A stretch of DNA of 64,000 nucleotides from Ruminococcaceae bacterium UBA5905 (GCA_002431285.1 DJEF01000019.1:43426-107425); one strand, 5' to 3'; counted from the first letter of the stretch, positions 9,662 to 19,219 are shown. A program made the numbers and translations. Notes: generated by a model not told the origin, from the sequence alone.

Positions 9662-11922
9662 GGCTCTGTTCCCTCCCCTACGATGGCAAATCCGTATGCT
9701 GACAATGTTCCCGCCGGGGATTCCAGCGGGTCTGCGCCGTGATTGGCATACACAATCACGCCGTTGCTGAACACCGTGCGGCTCAGGCCGTCGGCGTCCA
9801 GCGTATAGTCGGAGACGGTCGCTCCGGCGATGGACGTGTAATATTGCTTTGTGGCGTTCACCGTCTCCGCGATCCACGCCTTATTGCCGGCATAGTCGCT
9901 GCGATTCAGTCCGATGTGGGGGGTGTACGCCATCTCCGTGGTATACTCTCCCACCAGCGAAAAGGCGGGGCACACGCCGCTCTGCACCGCCAGCATCAGC
10001 GCCTGCGTCGGCTCCTCCGCCGTATTGACCGCTGTGCTGTACAGGGGTTTGGCCCCTTTGAATACCATTGCGTAAAACGGAATGCTCACATCCAATCCGT
10101 CGTACCGCCCGTCATCCAGAGGCACCTCCAGCAGCACATCGGCGGATGCCGCCGCATAGCCGTTGGCAGCGGCCGCCGCTACCGGCACACCGCTTTCCCG
10201 TACCCGGTCGAACAGCGCCGCCGTATCCGTCTCGGTTCCCGCCCGTCCGGCATAGGCGGCCGCCGTATAATCGGAATAGGCGGTAGAGGACAGGGAGCTG
10301 AGGCTGATGCCGGAGATCTGCTTTTTCTGTGCGGTGCGGATGAGCCGGTCGACCGCCCCGCTCAGCTTGCTGCGCTGCAGCAGATACCAGGAGGGCTGGT
10401 CGCCGTCGTAGCTGCGCAGAGCCTTGTCGATCCATTGTTTCTCCACCTTATGCAGAGAAGCGGACTTGGCGGCGTGCAGCAGCGGATGGTACCCGGAGCC
10501 GCCGCTGCGGAAATTCACCACATCGAAATCGGTGAACAGCAGTCCGCCCAGAGAGCGGCTGCTCTGCTCCAGCGCCAGCCGCTGCCGGTCGCTGCCCAGC
10601 GCCCCGGCAAACCCGAACCCACCGCCCACGGCGCCCGGGTCCAGCCCGGTCTTGCCGAATCCGCGCAGCTGAGTCACACCCGCCGCACCGGTGAGCGAAT
10701 GCAGCTCGGTGACAATTGCCTCTGCCTGCGCAAAGGTGGTCAACGGTGTCAGCGACCGATAGGGCACCCCCACAAACAGGGAGCGCGTCTGCGCCCCGCC
10801 GGACAGATACAGCCCGTAGGGCAGTGCAGCCCCCTGTTCCTCCGCCGACTGTGTATCCATCCGGAGATACTGCCGATAGCGGCGCGCCATCCCCATATAC
10901 CCGGCATCCTCGCCGGACAGGGGATAAAAGCCTACCGTCATCGTCCCCGGCGTCACCGCGTCCGCCACCCGGACGGTATCCTGATAATCCCAGGAGATCT
11001 GGGTGTCGTATACATCATAGCCCCGGGCATACAGACTCACATAGACGTGGCTGTACCCGGTGGAGGCCCCCGTCTGCGCCTCGATCCGCGCCGAAGCTGC
11101 GCCCTCTTCGATTATGCCCAGCAGCGCCCGGTCTCCGTCCTTAGCCCCGAATACCGGCAGGCGGATCGGCTCCTCCTCATTGAGCTGCTCCGGCACCAGC
11201 CGGGCGGCATCGGTGCCGTATACATCCCCGCTATAAGAGCGCTCACCGTCGGCATTCTCCGCCGTATACATCAGCGCTCCGCTGCCCGCCGGCACAAACA
11301 GGTAGTTCCCCGCGCCGTCATTGGCGGCGGCGCACAGATAGGGCGCCAGCGACACCGACAGCAGCTGGTTGTCGCCCTCCGCCACACGGGCGAAATCCAC
11401 CGACACCGCCAGCGAGTCCTCCCGCAGGGTGTAGGTCACCGGCACGCAGATCTCCACGCCGTCAAAAGCATAGGCCACCTCCACGCCGTCTTTCACCGGG
11501 CGGGAAAAGATTCGCCCGCCCATCACCGCGCCGTCATAGCCGTCGGTGAAATCCGACAGCCGGGTGACCCGGTTCACATAGGAGACCCGCAAAGGCGAAG
11601 ACAGCAGAGAGTCGGTGGTCCCGCTCCGATAGGCCTCATAGGGAACGGTGGACCACACGGTGCCGGTCGCCTTTTCGGTCAGCAGCACACAGGCAGCCGT
11701 CTCGTCCCATTCCAGCTGAAAGCGGTCATTCTCCGCCACCACCCGGTCGGCGGGCGTCTCCCATGTTTCGTAGGTCTCCATCGCCTGCTCATAGGCAGAG
11801 ACCGTCTCCTCCTCCCAATACGCCGAATCCTCCGAAGCATCCGCGCCGCCGCAGCCGGCCATCCCCGCCAGCAGGGCCACCGCCGCCATACACAGCACCC
11901 ATTTACATACTCTGCGGCTCAT
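9658..11922 (-). CDS. DUF5696-like lipoprotein of ABC transporter cluster (left)
   Basis: A 754-residue lipoprotein whose signal peptide ends in AGMAGC (cysteine at residue 24). The start at 11922 overlaps the stop of the preceding Yip1-like gene as ATGA; the frame extends further upstream only inside that gene. The body has a beta-rich first half (FQLEWDETAACVLLTEKATGTVW, then YTLREDSLAVSV) and an alpha/beta second half that looks barrel-like (LRGFGKTGLDPGAVGGG, DFDVVNFRSGG, DGLDVSIPFYAMV). I recognise it as the family called DUF5696, found beside Yip1-like proteins and sugar permeases in Firmicutes; the function is unknown. The second half recalls glycoside-hydrolase barrels, but no catalytic pair is certain. 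It probably handles the glycan outside the membrane next to the importer. Confidence 0.85.
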   Translation of the reverse strand: MSRRVCKWVLCMAAVALLAGMAGCGGADASEDSAYWEEETVSAYEQAMETYETWETPADRVVAENDRFQLEWDETAACVLLTEKATGTVWSTVPYEAYRSGTTDSLLSSPLRVSYVNRVTRLSDFTDGYDGAVMGGRIFSRPVKDGVEVAYAFDGVEICVPVTYTLREDSLAVSVDFARVAEGDNQLLSVSLAPYLCAAANDGAGNYLFVPAGSGALMYTAENADGERSYSGDVYGTDAARLVPEQLNEEEPIRLPVFGAKDGDRALLGIIEEGAASARIEAQTGASTGYSHVYVSLYARGYDVYDTQISWDYQDTVRVADAVTPGTMTVGFYPLSGEDAGYMGMARRYRQYLRMDTQSAEEQGAALPYGLYLSGGAQTRSLFVGVPYRSLTPLTTFAQAEAIVTELHSLTGAAGVTQLRGFGKTGLDPGAVGGGFGFAGALGSDRQRLALEQSSRSLGGLLFTDFDVVNFRSGGSGYHPLLHAAKSASLHKVEKQWIDKALRSYDGDQPSWYLLQRSKLSGAVDRLIRTAQKKQISGISLSSLSSTAYSDYTAAAYAGRAGTETDTAALFDRVRESGVPVAAAAANGYAAASADVLLEVPLDDGRYDGLDVSIPFYAMVFKGAKPLYSTAVNTAEEPTQALMLAVQSGVCPAFSLVGEYTTEMAYTPHIGLNRSDYAGNKAWIAETVNATKQYYTSIAGATVSDYTLDADGLSRTVFSNGVIVYANHGADPLESPAGTLSAYGFAIVGEGTEP

Positions 11923-14060
11923 CGGTAGACCACCTCCATAAACAGGGAATACAGGAAATCGCCGAACTGCTGCACCAGGATCACCACAATAAAGAGGACG
12001 AATGCCGCCAAAAACATCAGCACGATCGTCGCCAATCCGGTCAGCAGGAATTTGGAAAAGGTATACTCCTGTACTTTGATGATACCCACACTGAAGATAA
12101 AGAACGTGAACGCCAGCACCACCGCATACAGGCTGTGCATCAGAGATACACTGCTCAACGACAGTACCTGAGACAGCAGCACAAACAGGAAATTGAACAG
12201 AATCAGCGGCATCATGGAATAGGCGGAAACGATGAATACCTCCCGCAGCTTCGCCTTGCCGGAGAAGATGGTGCAGACCGCCCAATTGCACAGCGACCAC
12301 AGCACCAACAACCCCGCCGTCTGCGCCAGAGTATACAGAGAGCTATAAGAGTGCGCGTCGCTCTGGCTGAACAGGAACCCGCTGGAGGTGGATTTCAGCG
12401 TAACACCGGCAAAGAGCAGCACCGTCAGCCCGGCAGCAATCCACAGGGAGCCAAGCCCCTTATATTTCACATCGTCAAATGCCTGGAAAGGGTGGAAAAA
12501 CACCCGCGTCGCCGTGCGCACGGTGACGTTGCGGATGAGCGGTGTTTCCCGCTTGCCCACATACACAAGGAACGCCGCCAGCGCCCCCACCACCAGCAGG
12601 CCAACAAGAAACAGCCAGACAAAATGGGATTTTATGTACGTCGAAACCTGCTGCCGGCGGGCATAATCGTAGGTCACATAGTCCATCCCCGCCTGGGCAT
12701 ACTGCATGGCCGCATCCATATTCCCCTCGGCGTAATACGCCTTGGAAAGCCCCCGGTACGCCAGAAGGCTGTTGCCGTCCTGCTGCAGCACCGTCTCCCA
12801 GTCCGCCTTAGCGGCGGCATAATCCCCCTCCAGAAAACGGCTCTGCGCCCGCAGAACCGTGCGGCCGTAGTCGGTCGGCGAAAATACGGTCAGGGAGCCC
12901 TTCTTGGCATCCGCCACCACCACATCGTCCCCATGGACGGTCATGGCCACAGCCGATACAAAGGTGCCCTGTCGCTCTCCCGCTCCGACGCCGCCGCCAA
13001 AGGCCGACAGCAGATTGCAGTCCGCATCATACAGATACAGCCGCCCATAGGTGCTGTCCAGCGCATAGATGTACCCGGCGGCACTCACATCCACCGCCGC
13101 CAGATTCTGGGGGCGGGTTTTGCCCAGCCGCTTCACCAGCTTGGATTCCAGAAAATTATAGCCGGAGGCCGACGCCGAGCCGTCAAAGCTGCGCTTATAC
13201 AAGATCTGGCTGCCGCCCGGGCTGAGCATCCGGATCTGGTTGGTTCCGGCAGCGGTATAGGAGGTGCTGCCGGTGCAGGTATACACATATCCGTCCCCGC
13301 CCACGCAAATATCCGTGAACGCATAGGGCAGCGACCGGGCCTGCTGGGATTTCTTTTCGTCGTTGCTGGTGAGCAGATCCCACAGATAGGAGATCGTGGT
13401 CAGCACACCCCCCTGCACGGTGTTGGCACCGTAAAAGCCCATGAATTCATCCGTGGGCGAATACAGAATCGCACCGTAATAGGAGCCCAGACTGAGAATG
13501 TAGGTGTAGCCCTTCGTATCCCGTACCACCCGGGTGGGCTGATACACAAAGCTATCCGGGATCACCGGAGAGTCCGGCAGGCGATATTCCTGCTGCACCG
13601 CGCCGGCGCCGTCCAGCACCAGCACCCGGCCATTCTCCGTATCGCACAGGAAAATGCGGCCGTCCGCATCCACATAGACCCCCTGGGCATCCTTATAGCG
13701 GATCGACCCGGCCGCATCGTGTACCGGGATCTCCCGCTCAAAAGTATAATCGGCATTCAGCACCACCAGACGGGATTTTCCGCCGCAGAGCACATAGAGC
13801 TTGCCGTCCGGACCGCAGCAAATATCGGTGATGCCGGAGAGCTTGCTGTCCATTCCCAGAGAGCCGGCGGTGATGACCCGCTCGACCCGGTACATCTCCC
13901 GGCTGTATACCGTCTGCTTGCCGCCATCCGTCCGATCCCACGCCGTATAGGTCTCGGCAGCCTCTGCCGCCGCCGGGAGAGCCAGCACACACAGCGCCGC
14001 CAGAACAGCCGCCAACACCGCCGCTGTCTTCCGGAGCATTCTTTTGCACGTATACCGCAC
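11919..14060 (-). CDS. Secreted NHL-propeller/TPR protein with Yip1-like membrane domain (left)
   Basis: About 713 residues. A signal peptide is followed by roughly six NHL-type blades (for example ITDICCGPDGKLYVL, AQGVYVDADGRIFL, LAAVDVSAAGYIYALD), then a short TPR-like helical pair (about residues 415-465: GDYAAAKADWETVLQ...AEGNMDAAMQYA), one membrane segment and a Yip1-like domain of about five membrane segments to the C-terminus. The propeller should lie outside the cell. The start is uncertain: GTG at 14060 is eleven bases after GGAGG and gives a good signal peptide; a GTG at 14072 abuts the GGAGG, and an ATG at 14039 matches the paralogue's start best. The stop overlaps the next gene (ATGA). 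Function is unknown; its constant place between permeases and the DUF5696-like lipoprotein suggests an accessory role in uptake. Confidence 0.85.
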   Translation of the reverse strand: MRYTCKRMLRKTAAVLAAVLAALCVLALPAAAEAAETYTAWDRTDGGKQTVYSREMYRVERVITAGSLGMDSKLSGITDICCGPDGKLYVLCGGKSRLVVLNADYTFEREIPVHDAAGSIRYKDAQGVYVDADGRIFLCDTENGRVLVLDGAGAVQQEYRLPDSPVIPDSFVYQPTRVVRDTKGYTYILSLGSYYGAILYSPTDEFMGFYGANTVQGGVLTTISYLWDLLTSNDEKKSQQARSLPYAFTDICVGGDGYVYTCTGSTSYTAAGTNQIRMLSPGGSQILYKRSFDGSASASGYNFLESKLVKRLGKTRPQNLAAVDVSAAGYIYALDSTYGRLYLYDADCNLLSAFGGGVGAGERQGTFVSAVAMTVHGDDVVVADAKKGSLTVFSPTDYGRTVLRAQSRFLEGDYAAAKADWETVLQQDGNSLLAYRGLSKAYYAEGNMDAAMQYAQAGMDYVTYDYARRQQVSTYIKSHFVWLFLVGLLVVGALAAFLVYVGKRETPLIRNVTVRTATRVFFHPFQAFDDVKYKGLGSLWIAAGLTVLLFAGVTLKSTSSGFLFSQSDAHSYSSLYTLAQTAGLLVLWSLCNWAVCTIFSGKAKLREVFIVSAYSMMPLILFNFLFVLLSQVLSLSSVSLMHSLYAVVLAFTFFIFSVGIIKVQEYTFSKFLLTGLATIVLMFLAAFVLFIVVILVQQFGDFLYSLFMEVVYR

Positions 14061-14082
14061 TGTTTGCCGCACCTCCGTCCGG

Positions 14083-14979
14083 TTATTCCTTGATCCCGGC
14101 GCTGCTCATAGTCTCCATGACATTGCGCTGGGAAATGATAAATACGATGATCGGCGGGATCATCAGCAGCACCGTCGCCGCCATCGTGCTGCCGGAGCGG
14201 GCGATGCCGCCCGCCGCGATGGTGGACATCACCTGGGGCAACGTCTTGAGGGATTCGCTGAAAATGGTGCCGCCGGGGATGATCGACCACATATCCCGGA
14301 AAGAAAACAGCATCAGCGTCATCCACGCCGGCTTGACCAGCGGCATCACCAGCCGCCAGAACATGGTCGTCTCCCGGGCGCCGTCGATATACGCCGCCTC
14401 CAGCAGCACATCCGGAATGCTGGCATCCATATACTGCTTCATCAGAAAGCAGCCCATGCTGGAGGGGATCGCCGGAAGAATATACACGAGGTAGGTGTCG
14501 ATGATATGCAGCTTGCTGAATATGTAATACTGGGGGATCGCCAGCGTATAGGCGTTATACAGCAGCGCGAACTGCACGATAAGGAACAGCACGGTACGCC
14601 CCCGAATACGGGATTTGGAAAACACAAACGCCGCCAGAGACGCCGCCAGAATATGCAGCGCCGTGGAGGTTACCGCCACAAACACGCTGTTGAGAAAATA
14701 CCGGGACAGCGGCACCCCCAGACTGTTCAGCAGAGACGGCAGCACCCGGAAATTCTCCGTGGTGGGGCGGTTGACAAAAAATGTCGGCGGGAACACCAGC
14801 AGCTCATCCAGCGGCTTGAACGCCGACAACACGCAATAGAGCAGCGGCAGCACCGAAAAAGCGCCCATCAGCACCAGAAAAGCGCCATACAGCACATTTC
14901 CGGCGCGGGAGCGGGTGTAGCGCCGATACTGGGATGCCTGACGCACCGCCACCGGCTTACGCAGTTTCAACTGTATCAC
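14083..14979 (-). CDS. ABC sugar permease, MalG type (left set, first pair)
   Basis: A 298-residue carbohydrate importer membrane subunit with six predicted segments. The EAA loop is at about residues 194-213 (LEAAYIDGARETTMFWRLVMP), and the protein ends with the SSAGIKE tail shared with its paralogue at 33886-34785. The start is a GTG ten bases after the MalF stop; GGAG is very close, and an in-frame TTG three codons on is an alternative. It pairs with 14990-15940 and should take substrate from the large binding protein 15897-18725. Confidence 0.93.
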   Translation of the reverse strand: MIQLKLRKPVAVRQASQYRRYTRSRAGNVLYGAFLVLMGAFSVLPLLYCVLSAFKPLDELLVFPPTFFVNRPTTENFRVLPSLLNSLGVPLSRYFLNSVFVAVTSTALHILAASLAAFVFSKSRIRGRTVLFLIVQFALLYNAYTLAIPQYYIFSKLHIIDTYLVYILPAIPSSMGCFLMKQYMDASIPDVLLEAAYIDGARETTMFWRLVMPLVKPAWMTLMLFSFRDMWSIIPGGTIFSESLKTLPQVMSTIAAGGIARSGSTMAATVLLMIPPIIVFIISQRNVMETMSSAGIKE

Positions 14980-14989
14980 TCGCTCCGCC

Positions 14990-15940
14990 TCACTTTCCGA
15001 ACAGCTTTAAGAGATTGCCCACGATCAGCCGGAAAAACGCCATCATCAGAAACAGCAGCACCGACAGCGCCGCCGCATAGCCCATCTCATAGCGGGTGGC
15101 GCCCACATCCGATATGTAGGAGATGAGCGTATCCACCGAATTATTGACGCTGGGGTAGCCCGCCAGGGCGGTGATGACCGCCCCCACCGAAAACATCGCC
15201 TGGATCTGCATCACCGCGCCGAACAGCAGAATGCTCTTCATGGAGGGCAGCGTCAGATACCACAGCTCATGCCACCGGGAACGGATGCCGTCGATGGCCC
15301 CCGCCTCATAAATATCTTCGTTGACGTTCTGCAAACCGGACAGGTTGGACAGAAAGGATACGCCCATACTCATCCACAACTGCACCAGCATAATGATGGC
15401 GGTGTTGTAGGCCGGGTCCTTCAGCCACTGCACCGGGTCGGTGATGATGCCCAGCGACAGCAGCGCACTGTTGAGATAGCCATAGCTATCGCCGTTGAAC
15501 GCCACCTGCCAGATCAGGTAGGCGGTGCCGCCCACCAGAGACGGCGTGTAAAACAGAAATGCCAGTATCCCCCGCACCAGCGGCGGAAACTCATTGATGA
15601 GCCACGCCAGCAAAAACGCCAGTATGAATCCCAGCGGCCCGGTGATGACGGCAAATTTCAGCGTATTCAGCAGCACCGTCAGCAAAATGCCGTCGGAGGC
15701 AAACATCCGGGAATAGTTCTCCAGCCCCACAAACAGCGGACGGGAGATCATATCGTAATCGGTAAAACTCAACACCACCGAGGTCAGCACCGGCAGCACC
15801 GTAAAGAGGAAAAACAGCCCCATAAACGGCAGCAGCATCCAGTAGAAGATAGGGCCGGTCAGCAACCCCCGTCCCCGGGAGAGCCGAAACCGCCTGTCAG
15901 CGATTTTCATACTGCGCCCGCTTTCTTGCGATCTCTTCAT
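14990..15940 (-). CDS. ABC sugar permease, MalF type (left set, first pair)
   Basis: A 316-residue membrane subunit with six predicted segments and an EAA loop at about residues 212-232 (EAGAIDGIRSRWHELWYLTLP). The start at 15940 has GGGGGAAAG about ten bases upstream and overlaps the preceding gene by 44 bases; an ATG at 15910 overlaps by only 14 bases but has a weak ribosome site. Either way it is translationally coupled to the binding protein. Its closest relative in the window is 32962-33876, with which it shares the segments SLVGxxYxIW, GDSYGY and GVSFLSN. Confidence 0.93.
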   Translation of the reverse strand: MKRSQESGRSMKIADRRFRLSRGRGLLTGPIFYWMLLPFMGLFFLFTVLPVLTSVVLSFTDYDMISRPLFVGLENYSRMFASDGILLTVLLNTLKFAVITGPLGFILAFLLAWLINEFPPLVRGILAFLFYTPSLVGGTAYLIWQVAFNGDSYGYLNSALLSLGIITDPVQWLKDPAYNTAIIMLVQLWMSMGVSFLSNLSGLQNVNEDIYEAGAIDGIRSRWHELWYLTLPSMKSILLFGAVMQIQAMFSVGAVITALAGYPSVNNSVDTLISYISDVGATRYEMGYAAALSVLLFLMMAFFRLIVGNLLKLFGK

Positions 15941-18725
15941 CGGCTTCTTTCCCCCACTTCAGCAGCATATCCTTGCCGCTCATATTGGAATTGGCTACGT
16001 TGTAAAATGCCATATCAATGGAACGGGACACTTGATACCCGCCGGGCAGTTCCGGCAGCTCCTCCACCTGCTCCCAGGCGCTACGGATGCCCTCCAGCTT
16101 ATCCGCGTCCCACGCCATATTGTCCAGCGCCGCCCGGTTGGACACCGCCACCCGGGCGGTGGGACCGAGGATAGACTCCAGATTGGTGGAATAGGCCGCC
16201 TGCGTATCCGCATCCGTCCACCATTTAAGGAATTGCCACGCGCCGTCGGGGTTGGCGGCAATGTTCAATATGGAGCAGCCGGTGCCGCCTCCTGCCGAGG
16301 TGCGGCGAATGGAGCCGTCCTCCTGCCGCACGCCGGGGATGGCAGTCATCCCCCACACTCCGTCCAGCTCCGCCGCCTCGGATTCCAGCGTCACCGCCAA
16401 GGTGTAGGCGCTGATGCCCAAGGGGCTAACGCCGGAGCGGAACCGGTTATAAAAATTCATAGAGATCGGCACCTTCAGCCGGGTATAATAGTCCGTCCAT
16501 TCATTGAATACCCGCAGCACCGGCGCACTGGTCAGGGTGGTGGCATCCTCCGCCTCGGTATACAGAGCGATCCGGTTTTGCAGCAGCAGGCTGGGCAGCA
16601 GGCTCAGCGCACCGGCGCCCACGCCGGTCTGTCCGTTATCCGTGATCTGGGTATAGGGCATCCCCACGCTCAGATTCTTATGCGCCAGCACCTTGGCGGC
16701 CTCAAAATATTCGTCCCAGGTGGTGGGAACGCTCAAATTCAGCTTTTCCAGCACATCCTGCCGATAAAACAGCATAAAGAAGGTCTGGGTATCCGGCAGC
16801 GCATACAGCTTGCCTTTATAGTAGTACGGCGTGGCGGCGCCGGGGGCAAACCGGCTCAGCACCTCGTCGCAATCCTCGAACCGGGACAGATCCCGCAGGG
16901 CGCCCCGCATGGCCAGATTGACCGGCTCGGTGCGGCTCTGCTGCAGGACGCAATCCGGTCCCGCCCCGGCAAGGATCGCCTGCACGATGCTGGCGTTCAC
17001 CATCTGCACCCGCACATGGATGCCGGTTTTTTCCGTGAAATCGGAGCGAATGAGAGAATTCAGCACCTTCACCTGATCCCGGCCCCAGTTCACCCACAGG
17101 GTCACAGTCTGATCGTCCTCCTGCCGGGTACGGGTATAATCCCCCCGGAACGAAGCGGCAAACCGCTTTGCGGAGAACGTCACCCGCTCCAGCAGCGAGC
17201 CGAACCGGTAGGCGTTGGAGAACGCCTGCGCATCCGTGGGAGATGCCAGGATCAGCCGGTCGATATCCAGCGGCATATCCTCCATCTCGCTGACACACTC
17301 GCTGAGACTGCTGTAATTGGTGTAATAGTTGGATTTATAGCGGGTAGCGGAAAACCGGTTATCCAGCATCTGCCGGATCACCCGCGCCATATTCCGCACC
17401 ACCGATTCATAGGAGCCGCCCTTGCCGCCGGAGATGGAGCGCATGGTCTGCTCGATGTCCGTCAGCTCCTCCAGACACCATTCCAGCGAGGTGTCCAGCT
17501 CCGGAATGGAATCGAACAGGTCATAATCCCGGCTGATATCCACCGTCTCGCCGATGAGCATGGTCATGTCCAGATAGATGTCCCCCAGCCGGGCGATCAC
17601 CATCTCCAGCCGTTGCCGGACGGCGGCATATTCCCCCAGCGTCACCGTCATGGACACGGTATGGGTCCCCGCCGTCAGCCACAGGGCATAGGGCGTGCCG
17701 GTCTCATCCGCCAGCGCCCGCTTTTCCCAGCCTGTGGTATAGGGGAACGCCATCCGCTCCGCCTGGGCGAACGGCGCCGCCCCGTCGATGGCGATGCTCC
17801 GATAGCTGCTGTAATGCACCACCGTATTCTGCCGATAGGAGAAACCCAGCGCATAATAGCCGTCGGTCGGCACCTCGATCTGCCACGCAATGGTCTCGCC
17901 CGCCTGTTTCCAGTTGGTGCCGCCGATATAGTTGATGCGGCTCACCGACGCATCCGCCGGGGACACCAGCGGACTGTCGGAATCGGACTGCGGGATCAGC
18001 CAATAGCTGTTCTTCCACAGCGCCCGTTCCCCCTCAAAGGTCAACGGCTCCCCCGTGTATGTAGGACGGGACACGTCCGGCCGGGTATACTCTGCCGCCC
18101 GCGAGGGCGCTCGCAGGGCCAGCTTTTCCAGTCGCAGCGCCGTCCCCCGGGCGGCCGTCAATGTGACCGTATGCTCCCCGGCCGTCAGAAATAAGGCATA
18201 CGGGGTATCCTCATGCCGGGGCGCAGCATAGGCGGAGACCGTCTCCTCATAAAGCCGCTGCGCCGGAGAAAACTCGTTGCCGGTATCGTCGGTACGAATG
18301 GTTGTGTCGTCCTGCCAGAATTTCGGGAAGGTCAAACTGCCCATCTCGGCGAAAGGAAACGCCCCGTCCACCTGCACCGCCAGCGAAAGCTCCCCGGGGG
18401 TCGCGTCCGCCACCCGGTAGGTCAGCTCCAGCCGATACAGCCCCTCCTGGGGCACCGCCACCGTCGCCGTCCGACCGCCTTCCTCCGCCGTCAGTTCCCA
18501 GCCGCAGGCCGTCTCCGCATCCTTTTCGGCCGGCACGGCTTCCTCATGCGCCGCCGCATACGCCGCATATCCGTCCGGCGCAGCGCCGATTCCGGACAGG
18601 CTCTCCGCAGCGGCCGGCTCCACCCGTGCGGCAGACGCCGTCTCTGCCAGCGCCGTCGGCCGACCGGAAAGGAGCAGCGACAGGCACAGCACTGTCGCAA
18701 GAATGGCTCCTGCCCATCGTTTCAT
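15897..18725 (-). CDS. Large secreted binding protein: carbohydrate-binding-like domains plus SBP domain (left)
   Basis: About 942 residues, three times the size of a usual sugar-binding protein. The signal peptide ends at about TALAE and there is no lipobox. Two beta-sandwich-like domains follow (about residues 75-205 and 225-375), each with a GLYRLELTYR/GYYALGFSYR strand and a TAGEHTVTL/TAGTHTVSM strand typical of sugar-binding jelly rolls. A helical section (about 375-535) leads into a family 1 solute-binding domain (about 540-942: TLWVNWGRDQ, LYALPDTQTF, PTTWDEYFEA, WQFLKWWTD). I chose the ATG at 18725, twelve bases after AAAGG; an ATG at 18737 abuts the ribosome site. It is the first gene of the left operon and the counterpart of 30075-32948. 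How an unlipidated binding protein stays at the cell is not clear from sequence. Confidence 0.88.
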   Translation of the reverse strand: MKRWAGAILATVLCLSLLLSGRPTALAETASAARVEPAAAESLSGIGAAPDGYAAYAAAHEEAVPAEKDAETACGWELTAEEGGRTATVAVPQEGLYRLELTYRVADATPGELSLAVQVDGAFPFAEMGSLTFPKFWQDDTTIRTDDTGNEFSPAQRLYEETVSAYAAPRHEDTPYALFLTAGEHTVTLTAARGTALRLEKLALRAPSRAAEYTRPDVSRPTYTGEPLTFEGERALWKNSYWLIPQSDSDSPLVSPADASVSRINYIGGTNWKQAGETIAWQIEVPTDGYYALGFSYRQNTVVHYSSYRSIAIDGAAPFAQAERMAFPYTTGWEKRALADETGTPYALWLTAGTHTVSMTVTLGEYAAVRQRLEMVIARLGDIYLDMTMLIGETVDISRDYDLFDSIPELDTSLEWCLEELTDIEQTMRSISGGKGGSYESVVRNMARVIRQMLDNRFSATRYKSNYYTNYSSLSECVSEMEDMPLDIDRLILASPTDAQAFSNAYRFGSLLERVTFSAKRFAASFRGDYTRTRQEDDQTVTLWVNWGRDQVKVLNSLIRSDFTEKTGIHVRVQMVNASIVQAILAGAGPDCVLQQSRTEPVNLAMRGALRDLSRFEDCDEVLSRFAPGAATPYYYKGKLYALPDTQTFFMLFYRQDVLEKLNLSVPTTWDEYFEAAKVLAHKNLSVGMPYTQITDNGQTGVGAGALSLLPSLLLQNRIALYTEAEDATTLTSAPVLRVFNEWTDYYTRLKVPISMNFYNRFRSGVSPLGISAYTLAVTLESEAAELDGVWGMTAIPGVRQEDGSIRRTSAGGGTGCSILNIAANPDGAWQFLKWWTDADTQAAYSTNLESILGPTARVAVSNRAALDNMAWDADKLEGIRSAWEQVEELPELPGGYQVSRSIDMAFYNVANSNMSGKDMLLKWGKEADEEIARKRAQYENR

Positions 18726-18854
18726 CGCACAAATCATCCTTTCCGATCACGGTCCGGCTCCCTCCGATGAGGGGCCGTCACAAGGTTTCACGGCGCTGTA
18801 TGAACGCCGACAAAGGCCGTCAAAACTAAAAAGCGTGGCGGATATCACGCCCTT

Positions 18855-18883
18855 ATTGTATGTTATTTTAACGTTAATGTCAA
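18855..18883 (-). promoter_or_regulatory. Sigma-A promoter of the left operon
   Basis: On the minus strand the -35 is TTGACA (18878-18883) and the -10 is TACAAT (18855-18860), 17 bases apart. The predicted start, near 18848, leaves a leader of about 120 bases before the large binding-protein gene. Five of six -10 bases and all six -35 bases match consensus. Confidence 0.8.
18868..18877. promoter_or_regulatory. Perfect palindrome TTAACGTTAA in promoter spacer (operator candidate)
   Basis: The ten-base perfect palindrome occupies the promoter spacer directly next to the -35 hexamer. A protein bound here would cover the -35 and block RNA polymerase, the usual position for a LacI- or MarR-type repressor site. 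No repressor gene of those families lies in the window. Confidence 0.45.
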
Positions 18884-19190
18884 TACCCTATTTTTATTTT
18901 TTTGTTAAATTCTGTACATTTACTTTCGACCAAAACCAGCCATCCGAGGGACGGTGCACGGAGCAGATCCAGCCGCTTTTGCAGGCGGAACCGCAGCGGC
19001 TCTCACCGACCGCGCAGGCGCTCCAGACAGCGCAAAACCGCGGCAAAACTGCGAAAAAACCGCGGCAACCCGGCGCAGATCCGCCGTCTGCCCGGCCGGT
19101 GTCTTTCCTCGTGCATCACCCACCAAAACGCGTACGCGCCCGGCCGACCGCCGACAGAGATCGTCACCGCAAACGCATATTGCGTGTGTA

Positions 19191-19219
19191 TTGACACGCC
19201 ATTTCGTTTGTGTTACGAT
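19191..19219 (+). promoter_or_regulatory. Sigma-A promoter of the GpsA-like gene
   Basis: TTGACA at 19191-19196 and TACGAT at 19214-19219 are separated by 17 bases. The inverted repeat at 19173-19185 lies just upstream of the -35 and could be an activator or operator site. Confidence 0.65.

Noticed and set aside
9662-9877. N-terminal extension of the second MalF-type permease frame
   Set aside because: It overlaps the coding end of the DUF5696-like gene, is not hydrophobic, and the paralogue starts at the matching ATGA.
11923-12300. N-terminal extension of the DUF5696-like frame upstream of 11922
   Set aside because: It lies in another frame of the Yip1-like gene; the lipoprotein signal peptide begins at the ATG in the ATGA overlap.
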